In this document: in pieces, positions 1 to 6,119 of the stretch
Layout: each line of letters starts with the position of its first letter
How positions within the stretch are numbered: position 1 is the first letter of the stretch
DNA from: Candidatus Omnitrophota bacterium
GTDB lineage: Bacteria > Omnitrophota > Gorgyraeia > Duberdicusellales > 4484-171
NCBI GenBank assembly: GCA_023135855.1
Contig: JAGLSH010000017.1
Location: forward strand, 1-11,316
DNA length: 11,316 nt
Reading direction: 5' to 3'
Made by a program: the position numbers and the translations under genes
The notes under the pieces: model-generated
The model's input: the letters and a program-made list of their open reading frames with translations, nothing else
Told to the model about the DNA's origin: nothing
Databases searched by the model: none

Positions 1-111
1 GAAGAATTTATGAATAGTCTTTGTAGCCAAAAAGCTGGCATGGAATCAGATGCTTGGAAGAGCGGTAAATGCGATATTTATATTTTTAGTGCAGAAGTGT
101 TTGAAGAATAA
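1..111 (+). CDS. C-terminal end of an unidentified protein (5' truncated)
   Basis: An open frame enters from the left edge and runs 36 codons to TAA at 109-111. The visible tail has two cysteines (residues 8 and 24 of the visible part) and ends in an acidic FEE. Residues such as CDIYIFSAEVF suggest a closing beta strand. It is too short to assign to a family. Its last 26 bases overlap the 3' end of the convergent minus-strand membrane gene. The call as coding rests on the uninterrupted frame from the window edge and codon use like the neighbours, so it is only moderately sure. Confidence 0.5.
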   Translation, partial: EEFMNSLCSQKAGMESDAWKSGKCDIYIFSAEVFEE

Positions 112-733
112 TTTTTCCTCCCAAGAATATAATAATTCCTCCGCAAAGAATTCTAATTATTGTTTTTAATTTATTATTTTTTGAAAAGGTTTGAGCCAGT
201 CTACCTGAGAGCATTACCATAAGGAATAATGGCGAGATAATTGTTCCTAAGCCGAATACTATGCAGAAGCCGAGTGTATTAAGATAAGAGTCGGAAACAA
301 GGACAATATAATTTAATATTCCTAAAAGTGGAAGACAAGGAGCCAATCCGATTAAAAGCCCTAGAATACCGACGTTTCTAATATTTCCTTTGTGTATCCA
401 GCTACAGATAGGACTAGAATTACTTCCTCGATTAAAAATAGCTGTTACTCCGATGAGAACAATAAAGCAGCCGACAATAATGTAGATAAGATCTAAGTGT
501 TTTGCAACTAGAGGACTAGCAATTATTTTAACCCCTAAACCACAAAGAATTCCTAAAATACAGTAACCTAGGAGTTTGCTTAGAGAAAATATTAAATAAG
601 AAAAGAATGAGCTTTTGAATCCTTTTTTGCTAACAGCAGCATAACTTACCAATATTGGAGCACATAAACTCAAACAAGGTCCGGAACCTAAAATTAAACC
701 ACTAACGAATAAATAGTATAGATTTTCTTTCAT
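86..733 (-). CDS. TauE/SafE-type (DsbD_2/CcdA-like) thiol-conducting membrane protein
   Basis: A 215-residue protein with about six hydrophobic segments (near residues 7-31, 45-70, 82-100, 119-143, 151-175 and 190-212), arranged as two similar three-helix halves. Each half opens with a Pro-Cys motif: GPCLSLC at 18-24 in helix 1 and APCLP at 131-135 in helix 4. In the DsbD/CcdA superfamily, paired cysteines in helices 1 and 4 pass electrons from cytoplasmic thioredoxin across the inner membrane to periplasmic thiol proteins. Proteins of this compact form are usually annotated as sulfite exporter TauE/SafE family, although sulfite export is not demonstrated for them. Inference: it supplies reductant to the periplasm. 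No partner thioredoxin is in view. The ATG at 733 is preceded by only a weak purine stretch (GAG). The gene is divergent from the spermidine-synthase-like gene (42-bp gap) and convergent with the partial gene at 1-111. Confidence 0.8.
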   Translation of the reverse strand: MKENLYYLFVSGLILGSGPCLSLCAPILVSYAAVSKKGFKSSFFSYLIFSLSKLLGYCILGILCGLGVKIIASPLVAKHLDLIYIIVGCFIVLIGVTAIFNRGSNSSPICSWIHKGNIRNVGILGLLIGLAPCLPLLGILNYIVLVSDSYLNTLGFCIVFGLGTIISPLFLMVMLSGRLAQTFSKNNKLKTIIRILCGGIIIFLGGKIILQTLLH

Positions 734-775
734 CTCTGCTATAAAATAATATAATGGAAAAATAAGGAGTTGTCT
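734..775. promoter_or_regulatory. Divergent intergenic region with candidate -10 and ribosome binding site
   Basis: This 42-bp AT-rich gap separates two divergently read genes and should hold both promoters. On the + strand a perfect TATAAT lies at 750-755, but the hexamer at the expected -35 distance (727-732, CTTTCA) is poor. AAGGAG at 764-769 sits 6 bp before the ATG at 776 and is the clear Shine-Dalgarno sequence of the rightward gene. No convincing minus-strand promoter stands out among several AT-rich hexamers. Confidence 0.35.
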
Positions 776-2887
776 ATGCTTATATTTATTGTCTTAGGAA
801 TACTTTCTTCAATATTTCAATTAACTATTTTTAGGGAATTTACTTATTCCTTAGCTAAAAATGAGCTTAGTTTTATTTTGGGAGTCGGAGTATGGCTTGT
901 TTTTTGTTCTTTGGGAAGTTTTCTTTTCAAGAAGAAAAAGACCTTAAGCCCAGCTATTATTTCGGTCCTTTTTGCATTAACATATTCCTTGGTAATTTGG
1001 GCTACTCACCTTATTAAGTCTTTAGTTGGTTTAAGCTACTATGAATCAGCAAGCTTAGGATTTATTTTTGTAGCGGCAATTTTTCTTATTGGTCCAATTG
1101 GCTTTTTGATTGGTTATTCATTTAGAGTTTTTAGCCAAGATTATCTAGATAAACACTCACCAGAGGTAAGAACTTTTGGAAAGTTTTTTGCATATGAGGC
1201 AATTGGGTTTTTTATTGGCGGGATTGCCTTTACTTTTCTTTTTTCTTCATATTCTAATCCGTTTATTTTTACTATTTTTACTTGTTTATTATTATTGGTT
1301 TTAGATCTTGGGATAAGAAAAAAGATAATTTCTCTCTTGGCAATAATATTATTAACCATAGTTTTTTTCTTTAGTTTTAAGCCAATTTTAAAGTTTGAAT
1401 TAAAAGGAGCCGATATCCTTAAACTTAAAGGTTCAAGCTATGGCCCGATTATTTTAGCAGAAAAATTTGATGTTGAATCTTTATATGCAAATGGTTCTTT
1501 AGTTGCCACTAGCGAAGATAAAGCTGGAAATGAGCAATTTATCCATAGCGTTTTTGCAGCTAGTCCTAAAGCTAAGAATGTTCTTTTTGTTGGTCCTTAT
1601 TTTTCCGGACAAATTCAAGAAATACTAAAATATCCAATTGAGAAGGTGGATTGCCTGAGTATAAACCCTGTTATTTCATTTCTAAGTATTGATAAATTAA
1701 CGATTAGTCAAAGAGAAAAAGTTGATTTTATTGTTGCTGATCCTCGATTTTATCTTAGTAAGAATAGGAAGAAGTATGATTGTATAATTGTAAACATGGC
1801 GGCTCCCTCAACCATAGCTTTTAATCGTTATTTTTCTTACCAGTTTTTCCAACTAATTAAAGAGCATTTAAATGATAAGAGTATTTTTTCTTTTCGCATG
1901 CCCTCTAAAGCTGATATCTTAAGTCCGCAATTTGTCAGGTTTAACTCTTGTATTATAAATACATTAGACAGCGTTTTTAAAAGTAGATTACTTATACCTT
2001 TAGATTCAATGATAGTTATTGCTAGTCTAGGTAAAATAATTGATTCTAATGAGCTAATGGGAAATTTTGAAAATTTAAAACTTTCTACTGATTATTTTAC
2101 GAAGTATCATCTTAAAGACTCTCTCGATTCTGGTCGTATTGATTATCTTGAGAAGATGCTTGATAAGAAAGTTGATTTAAATAGTGATTTTAATCTTTTG
2201 GGCTTTTTGTATTATTCTTTGATTGAGCAGGCAAAATTTTACCCGCACATATCAATAGATATTCCTATGGTAAGAAATGTAGTAGTTATTATTTTTATTA
2301 TTCTGGTTTTTTTCATCAGTGGTCTTGGTTTCTCAAAACGAAAGCCATTATTATTATTCAATGCTTCAGTAATTGGTTTTTTATCAATTGGTCTAAGTGC
2401 AATAATTTTTGTACTTTTTCAACTTTATTCGGGAGCTCTTTTTCAGAAATTGGGTATTTTGGTGGGGATATTTATGGCTGGTTTAAGCTTGGGTACGTTT
2501 TTAGTTAATTTATTAAGTGATAAGATATTTAAAATCAGGAGGCCTTTGTCACTTCTTTATTTACTTTGGTTTTTCTTTCTAATTGGGCTTTGGATTGGGA
2601 TAAAATCTTTGGGAAATCATCACCAAGTTGATTTTGTTTTTTATATTGGATCATTATTGTCAGGAATGCTTACTGGTGCTATATATCCTATGCTTAGCCG
2701 TCTTATTCTTACTAATAAAACTAATCCTAAAGATTTAGCCCCGGCTATTTATGTGGCTGATTTATCTGGAGCCGCTATTGGCACCTTTGCCTTTTCAATT
2801 TTCTTTATTCCTTTCCTAGGGATAGGACTTAGTTTATTAATGATTATGTTTTTAGTTTTTGTTTGGGGCTTAAGGGAGTGTTTCTAA
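776..2887 (+). CDS. Membrane-embedded spermidine-synthase-like protein (fused MFS/spermidine synthase type)
   Basis: A 703-residue protein. Roughly seven hydrophobic segments (residues 1-200) are followed by a soluble Rossmann-like block (about 206-425) and seven more segments (about 500-700). Motifs typical of the membrane spermidine synthase family are visible: YEAIGFFIGG (140-149), then DPRFYL and YDCIIVNMAAPST in the soluble block, and GAIYPM and YVADLSGAAIGT near the C-terminus. The soluble block is eroded. The glycine-rich AdoMet loop (GGGDG in SpeE) reads VGPYFSG (272-278), the acidic AdoMet-ribose residue after strand 2 is replaced by SIN, and the region of the catalytic Asp reads NMAAPST. 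True aminopropyl transfer is therefore unlikely. A transport, scaffold or sensor role is possible but unproven. I place the start at ATG 776, because AAGGAG (764-769) is 6 bp upstream; an in-frame TTG at 770 would touch that site. The gene ends one base before the stop codon of convergent amrS. Confidence 0.8.
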   Translation: MLIFIVLGILSSIFQLTIFREFTYSLAKNELSFILGVGVWLVFCSLGSFLFKKKKTLSPAIISVLFALTYSLVIWATHLIKSLVGLSYYESASLGFIFVAAIFLIGPIGFLIGYSFRVFSQDYLDKHSPEVRTFGKFFAYEAIGFFIGGIAFTFLFSSYSNPFIFTIFTCLLLLVLDLGIRKKIISLLAIILLTIVFFFSFKPILKFELKGADILKLKGSSYGPIILAEKFDVESLYANGSLVATSEDKAGNEQFIHSVFAASPKAKNVLFVGPYFSGQIQEILKYPIEKVDCLSINPVISFLSIDKLTISQREKVDFIVADPRFYLSKNRKKYDCIIVNMAAPSTIAFNRYFSYQFFQLIKEHLNDKSIFSFRMPSKADILSPQFVRFNSCIINTLDSVFKSRLLIPLDSMIVIASLGKIIDSNELMGNFENLKLSTDYFTKYHLKDSLDSGRIDYLEKMLDKKVDLNSDFNLLGFLYYSLIEQAKFYPHISIDIPMVRNVVVIIFIILVFFISGLGFSKRKPLLLFNASVIGFLSIGLSAIIFVLFQLYSGALFQKLGILVGIFMAGLSLGTFLVNLLSDKIFKIRRPLSLLYLLWFFFLIGLWIGIKSLGNHHQVDFVFYIGSLLSGMLTGAIYPMLSRLILTNKTNPKDLAPAIYVADLSGAAIGTFAFSIFFIPFLGIGLSLLMIMFLVFVWGLRECF

Positions 2888-4015
2888 TTAATTCCAAATA
2901 CCAGGAATTTTATGCCCGCAGAAAGAGCATTTTCCATTTTCTAATAGATTTTCTATAACATTGTAGCCAATTCGCTTGATAATTGTTTTGGAACAATTAG
3001 GACAGATAGTATTCTCACCAATTTGTTGAGGAACATTTCCAATATATATATGCTTCATTCCTTCTCTCTCAGCAATTTTTTTAGCTCTTAGCAAAGTTGC
3101 TAGAGGAGTAGGGGATAAATTTGTGAGCTTGTAGAGAGGAAAGAACCTTGCAAAGTGAATTGGAGTTTCAGGGCCTAAGTTTTCTTTAATCCACTCGCAG
3201 AGTTTAGCAATGTCTTCGTCGCTATCATTAGCACCGGGAATAAGTAGATTTGTTATCTCAAGCCAAACCCCCTCTTCTTTCAGTATTTTTAAGGTATTAA
3301 GCACAGTATTTACGTTTCCTCGACACATTGAAGCATAGTACTTATCGCTAAAACCTTTTAAGTCAATATTAGCTGCCGTAAGATATTTAGCTATTTCTCT
3401 TAATGGTTTCTCATTTACAAAACCTGCTGAATGAATTACGCATTTTATGCCTTCAGCTTTTGCTATTTTTGCAATATCTAACATATATTCATAAAATATA
3501 ATTGGTTCAGTATAGGTAAAGGCAATGGTTTTAGAACCAGTTTCTTTTGTCATATCAACTATTTTTTTCGGAGGGACTGGTTCTACCTTTACACTTTCAG
3601 GATCTAATTGAGAGATTTCCCAGTTTTGACAAAATTTACAACGTAAATTACAGCCAGCAGTAGCAATTGAGAATGATTTTGTTCCTGGATATACATGGGC
3701 TAAGGGTTTTTTTTCAATTGGATCAACATGCAGGGCCACTGGCTGAGCATAATTTAATGTGTAAAGTTTTCCGTCGATATTTTTTCTTCCTCTGCAAAAT
3801 CCTTTTTGGTTTGGTGTCAGGACGCATCTTCTTGGGCAGAGTTGACATTGGATTTTGCTCTCCCCTAAGCCAATCCAATATAGGGCTTCTTTTATAGTAG
3901 GGGAGAGGAACCTATCGGCAGCTATAGTAGAGGAGAACTTCCCAGCTAACCCTAAAGCTAGAAAGCCAAAGAGTAAGCTAATAATAAAAAAAAGTTTAAG
4001 TCGGTGCTTTTTCAT
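2888..4015 (-). CDS. amrS: AmmeMemoRadiSam system radical SAM protein with N-terminal membrane segment
   Basis: A 375-residue PflA-like radical SAM protein. The AdoMet [4Fe-4S] motif CNLRCKFC spans 122-129. An upstream cysteine set (C57, C60, C64, C74) and the motif HVDPIEKKPL are characteristic of the AmrS group. A C-terminal zinc-ribbon-like set follows (C338, C341, C363, C366). AmrS proteins occur with an AMMECR1-like protein and a Memo-like protein in a conserved but biochemically unresolved system; neither partner is in this window. The unusual part is the N-terminus: MKKHRLK, then a hydrophobic stretch at about 8-25, before the family region starts near residue 41. This looks like a signal anchor or uncleaved signal peptide and would predict the enzyme domain on the outer face. 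No strong Shine-Dalgarno precedes the ATG at 4015. A good minus-strand promoter lies at 4046-4074. The enzyme family is sure; the localisation is inferred. Confidence 0.9.
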   Translation of the reverse strand: MKKHRLKLFFIISLLFGFLALGLAGKFSSTIAADRFLSPTIKEALYWIGLGESKIQCQLCPRRCVLTPNQKGFCRGRKNIDGKLYTLNYAQPVALHVDPIEKKPLAHVYPGTKSFSIATAGCNLRCKFCQNWEISQLDPESVKVEPVPPKKIVDMTKETGSKTIAFTYTEPIIFYEYMLDIAKIAKAEGIKCVIHSAGFVNEKPLREIAKYLTAANIDLKGFSDKYYASMCRGNVNTVLNTLKILKEEGVWLEITNLLIPGANDSDEDIAKLCEWIKENLGPETPIHFARFFPLYKLTNLSPTPLATLLRAKKIAEREGMKHIYIGNVPQQIGENTICPNCSKTIIKRIGYNVIENLLENGKCSFCGHKIPGIWN

Positions 4016-4045
4016 GTCTTAATTTGTTGTTTCGTTTACCCTTAT

Positions 4046-4074
4046 ATTCTATATGTATTGAAAGCAATTTTCAA
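4046..4074 (-). promoter_or_regulatory. Candidate sigma70-type promoter for amrS
   Basis: Read on the minus strand, TTGAAA (4074-4069) is followed after exactly 17 bp by TAGAAT (4051-4046), placing the transcription start about 20-25 bp before the amrS ATG. A 17-bp inverted repeat (TTGAAA/TTTCAA arms, 4058-4074) overlaps the -35 box and could be an operator. This is by-eye consensus matching only. Confidence 0.45.
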
Positions 4075-4109
4075 GATTTAATGGGAAGAAAAATAAATAC
4101 TTGGATGGC

Positions 4110-4139
4110 TTGACAAGGAGGGGGTATATGTTATATACT
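4110..4139 (+). promoter_or_regulatory. Strong candidate sigma70 promoter of the marR-tolC-RND operon
   Basis: A perfect -35 box TTGACA lies at 4110-4115. The -10 box is TATACT at 4134-4139 (18-bp spacer) or TATATA at 4132-4137 (16-bp spacer). Transcription would begin near 4145, inside the repeat cluster at 4140-4167, leaving a short leader before the MarR start codon. This is the best promoter match in the window. Confidence 0.6.
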
Positions 4140-4167
4140 TTAACTAGTTAATAGTTAACGTAGTTAA
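4140..4167. promoter_or_regulatory. Probable MarR operator: 19-bp inverted repeat plus TAGTTAA direct repeats
   Basis: TTAACTA (4140-4146) and TAGTTAA (4152-4158) are perfect inverted arms around the 5-bp spacer GTTAA, giving a 19-bp dyad of the size MarR dimers usually bind. The first 12 bp are themselves a perfect palindrome (TTAACTAGTTAA). TAGTTAA occurs three times in direct orientation (4145-4151, 4152-4158, 4161-4167). The cluster begins one base after the -10 box and covers the expected transcription start, which suits repression. Binding by the adjacent regulator is inferred. Confidence 0.55.
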
Positions 4168-4185
4168 GTATTAAGGGGGTTAAAT

Positions 4186-4650
4186 ATGGATAAAAAGACA
4201 AAGATCTCAAAATTTTCCGAAGAGTTAGTTGAAACAATAACTTATGTACATCGTCTAGCTAATTCAATGTTAAAGAGGCGAGCTGATGCTTTGTTCCAAG
4301 GGAAAATTACTTTTCCTCAATATGTAGCCCTGGAAGCACTCAATGTTGATAAGCCTTTGAAGATGAATAATATTGCTAAGATTTTGAAGATTAGTCTTCC
4401 GGCTGTTACTGGCTTAATTAATCGTTTAGTAATAATGAAATTGGCAAAACGTGTTTACGATCAGCGTGACCGCAGAGTTATATTTATTGCCTTAACAGCT
4501 AAGGGTAAGAAGATTATTGAACAGACTAAATCAGCTCGCAAAGAAATTATTTCCGATATCTTTGATGTTCTTAGTGAAGCAGAACGCCAGGCTTATTTGG
4601 GAATTTTACGTAAAATAAAGAGGACTTTTCATGAGAAGCATCAGAAATAA
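4186..4650 (+). CDS. MarR-family transcriptional regulator
   Basis: A 154-residue winged-helix DNA-binding protein of normal MarR length. An N-terminal dimerisation helix precedes a region (about 43-80) with the helix-turn-helix pattern MNNIAKILKISLPAVTGLIN. The wing follows, with the family signature DQRDRR at 92-97 and the characteristic LTAKGKK at 103-109. C-terminal helices complete the dimer interface. MarR proteins usually repress adjacent transporter genes and release DNA when they bind small phenolic or hydrophobic ligands or are oxidised. This one has no cysteine, so ligand sensing is more likely than thiol oxidation. The ATG at 4186 has AAGGGGG at 4173-4179, 6 bp upstream. The 3' end overlaps the efflux gene by 20 bases, so the two are probably translationally coupled. 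A dyad at its promoter suggests autoregulation of the whole operon. Confidence 0.92.
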   Translation: MDKKTKISKFSEELVETITYVHRLANSMLKRRADALFQGKITFPQYVALEALNVDKPLKMNNIAKILKISLPAVTGLINRLVIMKLAKRVYDQRDRRVIFIALTAKGKKIIEQTKSARKEIISDIFDVLSEAERQAYLGILRKIKRTFHEKHQK

Positions 4651-6109
4651 TAAACCGATAATAATCTTTATTTTAGTTTTGGGGTTGTTTGGTAGCGTAT
4701 ATTCTGAAGATATACCTACTGAGACGATTAAGCTTTCTCTTGAAGATGTAAGTAGATTGGCAATAGAGAATTCTTTGGATATCCAAATTGCTCAATACGA
4801 TGCTTATATAAGTAGGACTTCTCTAGATGATGCCAGGTCTATATTCGACACTATTTTTACTGCCGAGGCTAGCTATAATCGGAATAAAAAAGCTCAGGCT
4901 AACTCTATTGCTGGTTCTGATGCTAAAGAACATTCATTTTCTCTTGGGTTAGAGAAGAAGCTTCCTACTGGGACAACGCTGTCGCTAGATGCTATTGCTA
5001 CTAAAACTAAAACTAATAGTGCTTTTAGTACTTTAAATCCTTATAATGAGGCTTTAGTAGGGCTAACGGTAAAGCAGGAGATAGGCAAAAACTTTTTTGG
5101 CTTAGCTGATCGAGCTGATATTAAACTTACTGAACTTGATATTGAGAATTCTGAGTTTACTTCTTTAGATGATATTGAAGAAATCGTATATAAAGCTCAA
5201 AAGGCTTACTGGAATCTGGTTTTAAAAGATGAAGAAGTAGTAATAAGAGAAGATATATTTAAAACTGCAAAAAGACTGCATGAGATTTATAAAAATAAGA
5301 ATTCAATAGGCTTGGTAGAAGAGAGTGAGCTCCTAGCCATAGAGGCTCTTGTCTATACTAGAGAGAGTGATTTAACAGTAGCTAACTTAGGCCAGGAAAC
5401 TGCAAAAAATGAGCTACTTTTTTTACTTAATAAAGGGGATTTTAAAAATAAAGTTAAGCCTAAGGATAAAATAAACGTTGAACCGAGTACAGTTAATTTA
5501 TATCGGGTATTAGAAGAAGCTATTAACTCCCGAAGGGATTATAAACGGATAAGAAATGAACTTAAAAAGAGTGAAATTGATTTAGTGGTTAAGGAAAATG
5601 CTCTTTGGCCGCAGATAGATCTTGAAGCTACTTTTGCTCGTAATAATATAAATGCTGATAGGGGTAGTGCTTGGGAAGGTCTTTCAAGTAATGCTAATGA
5701 TGAAATAGCTTTAACGTTGACTATTGAAGTTCCCTTAGAGAATAGAGAAGCAAAATCAGAACTTGAGAAAATAAGATTGGAAGATAGCCAGCTCTTACTT
5801 CGGCTAAAGAGGGTTGAACGCCTTATTTTACAGGAAATTAATGATAAAGTTAATCAGGTTAATAGTAGTGATAATCAGATTAGGCTTTATCAGTCAATAA
5901 TTAAGTTACATCAAAGGAAGCTTGATAATCAAATAAAACGTATTGGTTATGGGCGTTCAAATGCTGATACCCTTATTCAGTATGAAGACGATCTCCTTAA
6001 GGCAAGGTTAGCCTTAGCAACTAATTCCTATACTTACAAGGTAGCTTTGATAGAACTGGATTTAGTTAAAAATGTTTTATTAGATAAATATTGGGAGGAA
6101 CCTTTATAA
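4631..6109 (+). CDS. TolC-family outer-membrane efflux protein
   Basis: A 492-residue protein with a basic, hydrophobic signal peptide (residues 1-25, likely cleaved near VYS-ED), indicating export. The mature part shows the two-repeat OEP organisation: repeat one about 33-260 and repeat two about 285-485, each with long Lys/Glu-rich helices and the AIENSLDI-type opening typical of the family. TolC-like proteins trimerise into an outer-membrane barrel plus a periplasmic alpha-helical tunnel, and act as the exit duct of tripartite pumps. The length is normal for the family. The start ATG lies inside the 3' end of the MarR gene, with AAAGAGGA at 4617-4624 and a 6-bp spacer. The RND permease follows after 10 bp, so both share the MarR promoter. 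Substrate cannot be read from the sequence. Confidence 0.9.
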   Translation: MRSIRNNKPIIIFILVLGLFGSVYSEDIPTETIKLSLEDVSRLAIENSLDIQIAQYDAYISRTSLDDARSIFDTIFTAEASYNRNKKAQANSIAGSDAKEHSFSLGLEKKLPTGTTLSLDAIATKTKTNSAFSTLNPYNEALVGLTVKQEIGKNFFGLADRADIKLTELDIENSEFTSLDDIEEIVYKAQKAYWNLVLKDEEVVIREDIFKTAKRLHEIYKNKNSIGLVEESELLAIEALVYTRESDLTVANLGQETAKNELLFLLNKGDFKNKVKPKDKINVEPSTVNLYRVLEEAINSRRDYKRIRNELKKSEIDLVVKENALWPQIDLEATFARNNINADRGSAWEGLSSNANDEIALTLTIEVPLENREAKSELEKIRLEDSQLLLRLKRVERLILQEINDKVNQVNSSDNQIRLYQSIIKLHQRKLDNQIKRIGYGRSNADTLIQYEDDLLKARLALATNSYTYKVALIELDLVKNVLLDKYWEEPL

Positions 6110-6119
6110 AGGTATAATT

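Noticed and set aside
770..775. In-frame TTG start giving two extra residues on the spermidine-synthase-like protein
   Set aside because: It directly touches the Shine-Dalgarno AAGGAG at 764-769, leaving no spacer; ATG 776 has a 6-bp spacer.
1141..1359. Open frame on the minus strand inside the spermidine-synthase-like gene
   Set aside because: It lies wholly within a well-supported gene on the other strand and has no recognisable motif or ribosome binding site; other nested frames within amrS, the permease and the HD gene were dropped for the same reason.
4128..4151. Seven-codon mini-ORF preceded by AAGGAGG, resembling a leader peptide before the MarR gene
   Set aside because: It lies between and over the -35 and -10 boxes and upstream of the expected transcription start, so it would not be on the mRNA from that promoter.
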